Shown piece by piece: positions 21,066-32,123 of a DNA stretch of 64,000 bases. The stretch's first letter is position 1; every line of letters begins with the position of its first letter. The notes under the pieces are model-generated. The model was not told the origin of the DNA. It saw nothing but the letters and a program-made list of their open reading frames with translations, and searched no databases. Made by a program: the position numbers and the translations under genes. Source of the DNA: Fallopia convolvulus (Eukaryota; Streptophyta; Magnoliopsida; Caryophyllales; Polygonaceae); the NCBI GenBank assembly GCA_964016875.1, contig OZ024724.1:10898501-10962500 (forward strand). The letters run 5' to 3'.

Positions 21066-21764
21066 AAAATAATAATAAATAGCCTCAATTTTTGACTCCC
21101 AATATAGATTGATTTCGGCATCGGATGTGCCAGCGAAGGGCTCGATGTTGAGCTTAACACCATAATGGTGATCCCGCGGTTGTTGTCTACGGTCATCGTA
21201 ATCGTAGTTCTGCTGCATTTGATCAAGATAATGCCCTTGATCTTGGCGTGCATTAGGCAAATTAAGCACACGGCGCGGGACATGCAATGGTGCGACTTGT
21301 GCTTGATTTTTGCGCACTAAATTACGCCTGGCTTGAAAGTTAGGAGGATTCATACCTTGTTACCCATAGTAAGGGCTATCATTTGAGTTATCTCCAAGAT
21401 AAGATGGCCCATGGCTTAACCCAAGATGTGCCATGTGGCTGGTGACGTTGGCCATAGAAACCGATGGCAATTCTACTTGGTTAGAAGTCTGTCCAACCTG
21501 AAAATGAGGGTTTCCTTCCGAGGCTGTAGGAACCACGGTTGGGGGCGTGTGTTGGGCAACCTCCACACTATTTCCTAAAGTGTCAACTTGCACTTGAGTA
21601 CCTCCTAATCGTTGCTCAAGCCTTTCATCAAGCACTCGAAGCAACTCAGTCCGGGCGTTCTCATAAGCTTCCTTGACATCAGATTTTCTCTCTTCTCGAA
21701 CTTGAGTAAACATACGTTGCATCTCTCCCAATGTAATGGGACGACTTGTCTCCTCCTCATCCAT
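21066..21764 (-). pseudogene. G1 gag, N-terminal part
   Basis: The start ATG is at 21762-21764 (MDEEETSRP). A helical, charged stretch (EMQRMFTQVREER, ERLEQRLGG) is followed by a variable region with an in-frame TAA after SPYYG (21360), then an R/Q-rich segment and the start of the gag core (KLNIEPFAGTSDAEINLYW). It stops at the S1 insertion within a run of Tyr codons and continues at 10953 downwards. Confidence 0.8.
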
Positions 21765-22945
21765 TTTCTTATCTTTTCTTCTGTTAAAAGACTGCGTTGT
21801 GACAAAGCTAAGAAACACGGAATTGGTGAGTGTTAGTAACAGCTAAAGACACACTTGTGTTTGACTCAAGAAAGATAAGAATCTTTGAGGCTCATTCACA
21901 ACTCCAACTTCCTCGTTTGCTAAACTTTCCGAAGGAAAGAACAACTTAAAGCCTCCCCAAATATCACCCTCGTCACACAATGTGTTTAGTTTTGTACACT
22001 CCGTTCACGCAGCTCCAAAACTCCCTCCGTTAACTTGGAAGACACCGGGTGGTTCAATCAAGTTTTTAATCCTCACAAAATGTCTCCCACTCACACTCAA
22101 AGCAAGTAAATAAGTAATTGGACTGACTCGTGTTTGACACTTTTTGTGGCACTCGTCTCACACACACACAAAGGAGTTGCAATCTGCCAATACAACAACA
22201 CAATTAGAAATACAAGAGTCAACCACAAATTCGAGACAAAACAGAGGTAGCAAACAAAGACAAGCCAAGTGAGCTTGTGGACGAGTATTTGCAAACCACC
22301 TATTCAGTCTTAGTTGCTCAAGGTTTGGCTAGAAAAGGATCATGACAAAGGCAAGATAAAGTCGACAAAACATCAACGGCAAGCAACAAAGATCGACTAA
22401 CAAGGGCAACTTGAGCAACACAATCTGATTTTTTTTCTTTAACCAGAAACAAACTTTTCTCCTTTTTTTTTAAAAGTAAACTCAAAAATAGGCTGTAAAA
22501 TTCGAACTAACCACCCATGAATAACCGGTTGCCTTTTACATTAAACCGAGGCTTTTCATTACATTTCTTTGATTAAAAAATGGCAATAAAGTGGCTACTA
22601 ATCAGGTGATAACTCAACAGCCAAGAGGAATTAAAAGTAGGAGTAGAAGAGTTGCATTTATTCAGTTGGTTTTTAAGAGCACTCAAGTTGAATTGAATGC
22701 ATGGAATGGAAAGGTTGCATTCAAGCTGGTGTGTTAATGAAGGGTTGTCTTCCTCACATGAATTTCGAACATGATGGACAAACTTTAAGCATTCAAACTT
22801 CAAATTTCAGCAACAAAATGCATCAACGTCTCAAGGAAAATTCATGGGTTTTCGGCTGGCTTAAGAAAGGCACAAATGAGCAACCATAACCCGAAAAGAG
22901 AGAAAGCAATTTGTACCTCCACAACTTAAGGAACTCACTCGACTA
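21765..22945 (-). other. G1 5' leader
   Basis: About 1.2 kb lies between the primer site and the gag ATG. It holds only short spurious frames and some T-rich and A-rich runs (near 22430-22480). I see no other feature. Confidence 0.6.
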
Positions 22946-22957
22946 GCTCTGATACCA
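22946..22957 (-). promoter_or_regulatory. G1 primer binding site (initiator tRNA-Met)
   Basis: The minus strand reads TGGTATCAGAGC immediately inside the 5' LTR. Confidence 0.9.
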
Positions 22958-23703
22958 CATGATGAGTCCCGGCTTGGATCACCTTGCAACTGGTTCAAAT
23001 GAGTGGATGTGAAGATGGAATTGTCTCCTTTGATTGCTCCAAGTTCGAACAAGTGAAGATGGTTGTAGAATCCAACAAACTCAAAGATAAACAAACTGAT
23101 TTTTTTTTTTTTGTATTTTATTGATGGGATAAGTATTTGATTATTGTATGGATAAACTCACCAAAAAAAGATCAAACAAGGCCAAATTCGGTTGGGATAG
23201 ACTCACCCAAACGAATCAGGCCAAACCTTTGATGAACGAACAAAGGTGAGGATCACTTGGTTGGACGCCCCAAGTAAGAGTTGCAAGCCATAGGCTCGAC
23301 TTCAGCTTTAGTGTTTTAATCAAAAGATAATCTGAAAAATGCCAACAAAAGGCTTTTCAAATTTGGTCATTAAGAGAAGGCACCCAAGGGTCTTCACTTG
23401 AATGAAGGCTGCTTGCATTGAGAGAAGGAACCGAAGGGTTTTCACTTGAATGAAGGCTGCTTGCATTAATGGAAGGTGACCCTTGATGGTGGCTGATTAA
23501 TGGCGCCACTTGGAAGGGGGAATTAAGTGCATTAAATTCACCAAGTGAGCCAGCAACTTGAAGCAGCGTAATTACGACCTCTTGGTGGCTTGGTGGCGTG
23601 GCCATGGTGGCTAATCCAGCTCGGAGGTGGTCCTTGAGGAGTCTAGCTCGACTTCTTGTAATGGGGCCAAGAAGAGGTGGCGTCAAATCATGATGTGGCC
23701 TAG
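22958..23703 (-). repeat. G1 5' LTR (746 bp, start truncated)
   Basis: It pairs with 6157-6945. The alignment stops at CCTAG, so about 14 bases at the U3 start are absent, yet the target duplication GAGCA follows directly at 23704. It also lacks a short piece near 23336-23341 relative to the other LTR. Confidence 0.85.
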
Positions 23704-25060
23704 GAGCACATCACTCTTATCAAGAGGTGTCAATTTGAAAGCAAGCCCACCGAGTGCCCCATGGAGCACATTAAGAACTTCACTGACCTCTGTGACACCA
23801 TTGCCGCTGATGATGTAGTGCTTGAATATGTGGTCTTGAAAGCATTTAAATGGTTTTTGGATGGAAAGGCGCTTACTTGGCTCGAAAGCTTACCTCCTAA
23901 GACGTTCCGTACATGGAAGGCGTTGCACGACCTATTTCTGACTAAGTTCTTTCAACCGGCTAAGACTACAGAGCTAAGAAAGCGCATCACTTCTTATCAT
24001 CAACTTCCCAATGAGACTTTTGTGGAAACTTGGGAGCGGTTTAGGGAACTTCTTCGGCAATGTCTTACTCATGGACAACCACCCTATGTGCTTCAAGAGA
24101 TTTTCTTCAAGGGGATCAATGCCGCCACAAAGGACCGCATCAACCTTCACACCGACTGCGGATTCATTGAGATGGATACCGATCAAGCTTAGGCTTTGTT
24201 GGAAAAACTCACCAATTATGATGCAATGTATGGCAGCCAACAAGTTGTCAGGGTTCCGATGAAAAACTCACCAATTATGATGCAATGTATGATCCAAATG
24301 CCGAACCAATTGATCAAGATGTGAAATTTCAATTTATGCAAGATGAGATAAACCGGCTCAAGAAGCAAGCAAGCCACTACAAATCCACCGCTCAATCTTT
24401 CCAAGAATGTGGTTCCCAAGCTCATCCTACCGCTTCTTGTACAAATGTGGATCAAGTCCGGGCCGTCGAGGCTTATGCGGAGGCGAATTATATGAGAGGA
24501 CCTTATCGAGGTCCAAACAATACTTATCCAAGGAGGAGCAACAACAAAAATTATCCTCAATGGAACAACAATGGGCACGGTCAAGATTTTCAACCACAAG
24601 AACAAAGAGCCCCTCCCTATAGACCTCCCGGTTTCCAAGATCCACCAACTTGGGCACAAGGACTCCTTGAAGGAATGAATAGCATCTGAACCGATCTAAA
24701 AGGAGTGCAAAATCAACTAGGAGACTTTGAAGCTTGGAGGAAGAATGTCAATTCTCAACTTGGTGACTTAGCGGTCCAAATTCCACGACCTCAAGGGCAA
24801 TTACCGGGTCATTCTGATGAGAATCCGAGGGGTCAAATTGTTGCAGTCCATCTGAGAAGCGGAAAGAAGTGGACGGATCGAGAAACAGGCAAGAAGGCGA
24901 CGAACGATGAGGACCGGCCTAGCTCAGAGGAGGTCGTTACCGACCCACCAAGGGTCGTAACCGACCCTCTCCCCACTACAGACAGGGTCGTCACCGACCC
25001 TTCCCAGGTCGTGACCGACCCTCATCCCGGAATTCTTACATCCGTTCCTTCTACATTAAC
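23704..25060 (+). pseudogene. A1 gag, main part
   Basis: It resumes at the GAGCA target copy in the frame left at 6156. The gag core has MEHIKNFTDLCDTI, WLESLPPKTFRTW and ETWERFRELLRQC (PF03732-like). A TAG at 24190 and a 59-bp duplication (24202-24260) shift the frame. A degenerate zinc knuckle (ECGSQAHPTASC) lies near 24405-24440. The linker near 24930-25025 contains four VVTDP repeats coded by GGTCG palindromes. LRSGK near 24850 is a conserved Athila gag motif. Role: particle formation. Confidence 0.85.
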
Positions 25061-25865
25061 ACCGAAGGTGCTTCCTTTCCCATCTAAGAAGGCTAAAGAT
25101 TCCACACACGAAAGGTTCAAGCGTTTTGTGCAGGTTCTTCAAGGGCTCAACATCACTATTCCTTTTGCCGAAGCTTTGAATGAGATGCCCGCTTACACCA
25201 AATTTCTTAAAGAGATCTTGTCAAAGAAGCGTTCGATGTCCGAACTAACCGATGAGGTGCGATCTCTAGAGCTCTCGGAGAAACTCGGTGATCCGGGTAA
25301 ATTTGCAATTACTATTGGCATAGGCGCTCATCGCTTTAAAGCTTTATGTGATCTTGGTGCGAGTGCTAGTCTTTTTCCTCTCTCTATATAGTCCAAAACA
25401 AACATGAGACCTTTGGTCCTTGTGAATATGAGGCTCTATATGGCAGACGGTTCTTGTGTAAAACCAACAGGTGTTGTCGATGATTTCCCTATTCAAGTTG
25501 GCAAGTTCTTTGTGCCTAATGATTTTATTGTTATGGAGATGCTGGAGGATCCCGTCATCCCGATCATTCTTAGGCGAATTTTTCTTGCAACCGCCGGAGC
25601 CATTATAGATGAGAAGAAAGGCCTCCTTACTTTTGAAATCGGCAACGAGGTGGTTGAGTTCCAGTGCAATCCAACGATGAAGGAGACCGGTGAGGCTATG
25701 GAAGTGAAAATGTTGTACACTCGCTCGGATTACATTGACTGTGAAGATCCGATCGAACGCTTGCTTGGAGCTTACACAAGTGAAGAAGAAGACAGGGAAG
25801 AAACTGCAGGGTCAGCACCGATCACATCCAGGTCGACACCCACCCCCATTCCGATCTTTTCTTAG
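25061..25865 (+). pseudogene. A1 aspartic protease region
   Basis: PFAEALNEMPAYTKFLKEIL and then ALCDLGASASLFPLSI form the Athila-type retropepsin region; D-L-G is usual in Athila protease. A TAG follows at 25389. The C-terminal half (IVMEMLEDPVIPIILRR, where Athila normally has LGRPF) is in the same frame. The region runs into a linker rich in GGTCG-type motifs (25805-25920). It would mature the polyprotein. Confidence 0.8.
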
Positions 25866-26018
25866 GATTTTTCTATCGCCTCTGACTCGGTACCGACCCC
25901 CTTATGGTTGGAGCCGACCCTTCTGGATGCGGATGACGAAACGCACCCCTTCACCACCAATGCCTACTCTGAGGAGTTTTTCAAAATGGAGAAGGATGAT
26001 GACATTGTTACACCTCCA

Positions 26019-26599
26019 TGTTGAGGAGGGTTTCTTGACAACAAATAAATTTATAATCAAGACCCCGCTGAGTATAGGGGAGTCAGGATCGTTCCACAGG
26101 AAGCAAGGTTTGTTTATCTATCGACACCTAAAAAAACTAAAACAAAAGCAAGCAAAACACACAAGCAGCCTCGTTAATGACGTTGTCAGCCTCGTTAACG
26201 AACCACCGAGAATAAAAAAACCAAAATTAACGACCTAGACAGTTTTGGTACCGAGCCAACGAACTCAGTAACGAATATGATCTTTGAAAGAAATCAAATA
26301 AAAACAAAAATATCTAGGACAAGGGTTACCACAACATTGTCATGCACGCAAGCTCGTAAGAAGATAAATAGCATGACTTTAAATAGATAGATACATCAAC
26401 TTTCATTGACTTAGCAAGTAAACTAATCTACTTTCATAAACTAACTCACTCAATTGCTTGCTTTGGATCTAAAGCTTGAAACTTTCGTACTCAAACAATA
26501 TCAATCTTCAAGTTTATAACTTTCTCTTTCAATCAAGTCAACAACTCAAATTACCTCAACTTTCATCTCAGTATAAGCACAACAAACAATCTCAATGGC
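26019..26599 (-). repeat. Inverted Athila LTR fragment inside A1 pol
   Basis: From TGTTGAGGAGGG onwards this is the reverse complement of an Athila LTR 3' end (TTCTTGACAACAAATAAATT block shared with 65-130). It starts right after the codons ending ...IVTPPC and stops at the codons YRKLN of RT. It therefore replaces the linker and the first part of RT. No target duplication is seen. Confidence 0.8.
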
Positions 26600-27780
26600 T
26601 ATAGAAAGCTAAATAGTGCCACTAGAAAGGATCACTTTCCCTTTCCTTTTATTGACCAAGTGCTAGAGACATTAGTTTTGCATGACTATTTTTTTTTATC
26701 TCGATGGCTATAGTGGTTTTTGGCACGATACATCCCGATGATCAAGAGAAGACCACCTTCACGTGTCCTTATGGCACATTTGCTTATAGGAGGATGCCAT
26801 TCGGGCTTTGCAACGCCCCGGCCACCTTTCAACGGTGCATGATGGCCATCTTCTCCGACATGATTGAGGATATTGTGGAGGTATTTATGGATGATTTCTC
26901 GGTTTACGGTACCACTTTTGACACTTGTCTTGCCAATCTTGCTAGAGTACTTAGGAGATGTGAGGAGACTAAACTAGTGCTTAATTGGGAGAAGTGTCAC
27001 TTTATGGTTTAAGAAGGAATTGTCCTAGGTCATGTAGTGTCAAAAAGGGGGATTGAAGTTGACAAGGCTAAAATTGAATTAATTGAAAGATTGCCACCCC
27101 CATCCTTTGTGAAAGATGTTAGGAGTTTTCTAGGCCACGCCGGGTTTTATAGAAAGTTCATTCAAGATTTCTCTAAGATTACTAAACCATTAACTAACCT
27201 ATTAATGAAGGATGTTGTGTTTGAGTTTTCTTCCGAGTTTCTTGAAACTTTTCACCGGATCCGGGATGCGCCTGTGTCGGCCCCTATCATGCAACCTCCG
27301 GATTGGACACTTCCCTTTGAAATCATGTGCGACGCTAGTGACTACGCCGTGGGCGCGGTCCTTGGGCAATGAAGAGAGAAGAAGCTTCATGATATCTACT
27401 ATGCGAGCAAGACGCTCGATGAAGTCCAAAGCAAGTACACGACCACGGAGAAGGAGTTCCTAGCCGTTTTATTTGCGTTTGATAAGTTCCGGTCATATTT
27501 GGTGGGTTCAAAGGTAATCGTCTACACCGATCATGCAGTTATCCGTGACCTTATGGATAAGAAGGACACCAAACCGAGATTACTCCGATGGATGCTTCTA
27601 TTGCAAGAATTTGACCTTGAGATAAGGGATAAGAAAGGAGCGGAGAATCTTGTGGCGGAGCACCTTTCTTGGTTACCCATGGAGCACATCAAGGAGTCCG
27701 GAGACACGATACCCATCAATGACTCTCGCCCAGATGAAATTCTCTTGAGCAGTGAAGTCTTACGGATCGAAGTCGACTAG
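26600..27780 (+). pseudogene. A1 reverse transcriptase (partial) and RNase H
   Basis: It begins at YRKLNSATRKDHF, then FIDQVLE, LDGYSGF (first catalytic D), RRMPFGLCNAPATFQRC, and FMDDFSVYG (catalytic DD). It then passes to the RNase H region (MCDASDYAVGAVLGQ; KYTTTEKEFLAV; YTDHAVIRDLM). There are frameshifts near 26690 (T run) and 26720, a TAA after HFMV at 27010, and a TGA after VLGQ at 27370. The N-terminal third of RT is missing because of the LTR fragment. Not functional. Confidence 0.87.
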
Positions 27781-27965
27781 TCTGGGTCGAAGACAACCAA
27801 TTCTGGGTCATGGTCGACCACTCATGGCTCGGAGACGACCACCATTTAGTCGAAAATGACCACACCTAGATCGGAGACGAGCCTCCACATGCAGAACTTG
27901 GCTGACACCGAGCCGAATAGCATGACTCTGACCCTCACCACGGTCGATTCAAGTCATTCTTCTCA
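27766..27965 (+). repeat. GGTCG-motif cluster between RNase H and integrase of A1
   Basis: At least five degenerate copies of the GGTCG-N4/5-CGACC type lie at about 27783-27880. The frame is closed here. It is the linker between RNase H and integrase. Confidence 0.7.
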
Positions 27966-27971
27966 CCCTTC

Positions 27972-29347
27972 TTGTGTGCTTACTACTATTCTTCATTCTT
28001 CTCCTCCCATGTTCTCTTGCCATTCTGTATATATGCTATTCGAGGGGCGAAAACCCCTTGGTTTGCGGATTTTGCTAACTATGTTGTAGGAGGCATTATC
28101 CCCGATGGATTGACTTCCCAAGCCAAAAATAAGTTCCTCCACGACGCCACGCAATACTATTGGGACAATCCCTACCTCTTTAAGCAAGGGAGTGATCATA
28201 TCTTTAGGCGTTGTGTGCCGGACGATGAGATAGAGGGAGTAATCCGACATTGTCATACTCTTCCAACGGGCGGCCATACTAAGGGATTCAAAACCACCGC
28301 AAAAATTCTTCAAAGCGGATTCTATTGGCCCACCCTCTTCAAGGATGTTCAAGCCTATGTCACGGCTTGTGATGAGTGCCAACGTGCGGGAAATATCACA
28401 TGGAGGAACGAGAACCCACTCACGGGAATTCTAGAAGTTGAGCTTTTCGACGTATGGGGAATTGACTTCATGGGAACCTTCCCCTCTTCGGGCCCCTACA
28501 AGTACATCCTCTTAGCGGTTGATTACGTATCTAAGTAGGTCAAGGCCATAGCCACAAGAACTAATGATGCACGAGTGGTGGCCAAGTTTATAAAGTCCAA
28601 CATTTTTCCCCGCTTTGGTGTTCCCCGAGCCCTTATTAGTGATGGCGATTCTCACTTCCTTGAGCAGAGTTTTGAGGCACTTTTGACCAAGTATGGGGTC
28701 TTACACATGGTGGCAACTCCTTACAATCCCCAACAAGTGGTCAAGTGGAGATCTCCAACCGACAAATTAAAAACATCATGGAAAAGACGGTTTCCTACTC
28801 AAGGAAGGATTGGGCCTCCAAGTTGGATGATGCACTTTGGGCATATCGCACCGCATATAAGACGCCACTCCGCACTACGCCCTACAATCTTGTGTATGGA
28901 AAGTCATGTCACCTGCCCGTCGAGCTTGAACACAAGGCTTTGTGGGCTCTTAAGGAGCTCAACATGGACCTCGACATGGCCGGAGCAAAGAGATTTATGG
29001 ACTTGCAAGAATTAGAGGAGTTAAGGCTCAAGGCGTATGAGAATGCCAAGATTTACAAAGAGAGAACGAAGAAATGGCATGATAAGAAGCTCATCCCAAA
29101 GACCTTCAACAACAGTGATCAAGTACTTCTTTTCAACTCTAGACTTCGACTCTTCCCCGGAAAACTACGATCCCGTTGGAGTGGACCATTTGTTGTTCAC
29201 CACATCTACCCACATGGAGCGGTAGATCTCATAGACGAGAATGGAGGGATTTTTAAGGTCAATGGTCATCGATTGAAGCAATACTATGCAAAGGCCGAAC
29301 CCGATGAGGAAATCCGAGCCACATGGGCTCTCACATCTTCTGACTAA
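27972..29347 (+). pseudogene. A1 integrase
   Basis: The zinc domain has HCHTLPTGGH and CDECQ (HHCC) near 28250-28385. The core has DVWGIDFMG (first D), ISDGDSHF (second D) and, after a frameshift near 28740, EISNRQIK (E). Trp to stop (TAG) occurs at 28536 after VDYVSK. The C-terminal domain is long (WHDKKL, LRSRWSGPFVV, VNGHRLKQYY), to 29347. It would insert DNA copies. Both defects are single-base type. Confidence 0.88.
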
Positions 29348-30592
29348 GCTGAGGTACTTCTCGTCTAGCTAAGGAGGTATAATTAAGCGCTTCCGGGAGG
29401 CAACCCGCTTTGTTTTTTTTTTGGATTTTCTTTTTAGATTAGTTTCAATTGTTTTTGTTAGTTTAGAGTAGGTATGATTCTTGTCTTGTATCTCCACTAA
29501 GGTTTTGTAGGGACCCGACACGGCGGAAAGAGGGTCGAAATGTTCGACAACGAGAAGGACAAGGTCAGGTTGGGTCATCACCGACCTATTTTCGGTTGGT
29601 ACCGACCCCTCCAAGCAAAAACGGTAAAAATTTCAGATAATTCGGAAATTGCAGGTAAGTTCCTGAACTTTAACCCTTTTTACCCTACTCCTCCCCTCTC
29701 TTACTCCCCCACGCCGCCGACCCTCACACCTCTCAAATCCCATAGCCTCCATTAATCTCCCATTGCCTCTCAAACCTCACAAATCTATCATCCCCATCCC
29801 AAATCTGCCAAAATCCATCCTTGTGCTACATAAATCCCCAAATTCCTCTACCAAAAACCAGAAAATTTGGCCATTCTCCCACAATTTTCCAATTTTGGAA
29901 CCGCTCTAGTGCTCGTCTACGACCCCTTTCTACTTTCATTCCTCTATTTTCACTCATCTTTGGTATGTTTTTCTACTCCTTTGATATTAAATTCAAGATA
30001 ACTTGATTTATTTTGAGGGATTAGTTGAAAATCTAGGGCTTGGGTGTTCTTGAGCTTGAATATGGAAGTTTGGGTTATTTGGATGCTTTAGTGGTTAGAT
30101 CTACATGATATCATGATGAATTGTGAATTGTGATTGTGAGAGCATATGATTTTTTCGGAAATTTTGGTATCCTTTCCAAGGACGTAATGCTGAAATTCCG
30201 GGCTCGGTTTTGCCCGGAATGGTCGGTACCGACCCAATGGGGGTCGGTGACGACCCAATAGTGCCTTGTGATCGAGCATTAGCATGTATTAGATCGGTAA
30301 CGAGCCTCCAAGGGTCGGTTCCGACACCGGTTGGCTCGTATTTCTCATTATTTGCATGCTTATTGAGCTACTTTCACCATGATTTGAGTACTTTTAGCAT
30401 GAGCTTTCCCTCCACTTACCTACTCTTCATGATTAAGCATGTTAGGTTGAGATTCTTTCTAACAAAATTTGAGCATGTTTCTTTGTGTAAGTATGGGGTA
30501 CTTCTTTGGGTGGTGACATATGTGTTCTTTGTTTGGCATTGTCCTTTAAAACTTTGGAAATTATTTTGGAAGCTTGAACGTTTTGTAGGACA
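29348..30592 (+). other. A1 integrase-to-env spacer
   Basis: There is no credible gene. It contains the CGGGAGGCAACCCG hairpin at 29394-29407, GGTCG-type motifs near 29574-29607, and perfect or near-perfect ones at 30221-30234 and 30242-30255, with others to 30326. In other Athila elements this region is the leader of the env-like ORF. Confidence 0.6.
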
Positions 30593-32123
30593 ATGGCCTC
30601 TTCTTCTCGTCACCCCGCCAAGAAGCAAAAGAAAGAAAAGCAAAAGGTGGATCGTGTGGTGTTTGACTCAGACGAGCAAAAGGACCGGTTTGTTGAAATA
30701 TGGCGTGGAGATGTTAGTGTGCGCACTTATCAAAGGGCCGGCGCCGATAAGATTGGTGTCCATAGGGAGGTGCTTGAGGCCTTCTCTTGGATCGGAGCTC
30801 AACACCTTATCTTGCATCCTATTCACGAAAACTACGTGGCTCTCAAATGCGAGTTCATGTCCAACATTCACTTGTACCCGGATGAAACCGACTTCAAAAA
30901 GTCCAAGGTCACATTTCAACTCAGCAATAGGGATTGCGAGATGGACATTAAAAAATTCAACAAACATCTTGGCTTCCGTGCACCATCCGGAGTGTACACA
31001 TCAACGGAATATCCCACCAAGGATTTGTGGCATTATCTCACCGGTAGGGTTGAAATCCCCACCAACGCCCTTCCCGGTTGATTCATTGCTAGCCCGATTT
31101 TCCGAATTATCCTCGGCTCCACGATTTGGCCAAGGTACGAGCTCTCGCGCCCCCACAAGCAAGAGATTGCGTGCATATCCACTATGCTCTTTGAGCCGTC
31201 CATTCACATGAATTTGGGGTTTGAGTTTGCTAATGCCGTCATAAGCCACCAAGCCCTCAAGACCCGCACTAGCACTTACTTTGGTTGGCTTGTGGCTCTC
31301 CTTGCCAAGTCCTTAAAAATCAACCTTTCCGCATATTCTTCAAAAAGGGGTCATTGCTATGGATTTGAGGTACTTCTTCAATGCTAAGGTGATTGCTCAA
31401 TCCTCTGCCGGTTTCATCAAAAAGTTTCCAATCAGTACGGACGTGATTCATGATGTGGTTCTTACCCAAGAAAACCTTGAGCTTTTCTACCGCCCTAATT
31501 GGTATGATGTATGGGCCCTCACTCCTTATCCTTTGGTGCCAAATGTCCGTCTTGATGAAAGGATTAGACGACATCCCAGCTGGTTTCCGAGAGCAGGGCC
31601 TAACCCACCGCCGAGAGAGGCGGACTTCGAGTGGGAATCACCATTAGGCCATTCTGGGGGGGTCGGAGACGACTAACATGGGGTCGAAGACGACCCACTA
31701 GAGGGCGGTCACTACCAAAATCAGCATGGTGTCGACCCTATGGACTTCACGATGGGACCTCAAACTGACATGGTCCCCTATTACTCTCACCCCTATGGCT
31801 TCGATGGGTCCGGTGGCTCTCATTTTCAAGGACAAGGCACATATCATACCGGTTCAAGTTCGGGTGGCAACCCCGATATCTCCCTTCTTTCAGCTAAGAT
31901 GGATGCCCTTATGCTTCACCAACATCATCTCTACGGGGCACTTCACCATCATCACAATCAGTTTGTCAACCACCAGAATGAGCTTAAAGATTTCCGCATT
32001 GAGTATTATGAAGATCACAAGCAAGACGTTGCAAGATGGAATGCTCAAGTGGAATACAACAATTGGTTGGCACAACAACTTTTCCCCGCTCCACCATCAC
32101 CTCCTCATCCTCCTCAAGAGTGA
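30593..32123 (+). pseudogene. A1 env-like ORF with ATHILA ORF-1 domain
   Basis: The start ATG is at 30593 (MASSSRHPAKKQKKEK, basic). Then VFDSDEQKDRFVEIW, FKKSKVTFQLSNR, FNKHLGF, SPIFRIILGSTIWP and LRYFFNAKVIAQSS match the plant 'ATHILA ORF-1' family (PF03078). A Trp-to-TGA type stop is at 31081, a frameshift near 31355, and a TAA at 31674 inside a GGTCG cluster. The last part (31740-32123) is His-rich with a probable coiled coil (HQNELKDFRIEYYED). It lies where retroviruses have env, but no signal peptide or clear membrane segment is visible. Role unknown. Confidence 0.83.

Larger units (their letters stand above)
6157..23703 (-). mobile_element. G1: chromovirus-like Ty3/gypsy element nested in A1 gag
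   Basis: Minus-strand order is 5' LTR (22958-23703), initiator tRNA-Met primer site (22946-22957), leader, gag (split by S1), protease, RT, RNase H, integrase, polypurine tract, 3' LTR (6157-6945). The C-terminal pol reading frame runs into the 3' LTR. The RT and integrase resemble CRM/Reina-type chromoviruses; lineage is tentative. Without S1 it would be about 7.4 kb. Confidence 0.88.

Noticed and set aside
24930..25025. Four regularly placed GGTCG palindromes as a CRISPR-like array
   Set aside because: They are coding VVTDP repeats in a plant retroelement linker with uneven spacing, and the motif is dispersed over the whole element.
30210..31211. 333-codon plus-strand frame as a gene
   Set aside because: It overlaps the Athila env-like frame in another phase, covers palindrome-rich spacer at its start, and resembles no family.
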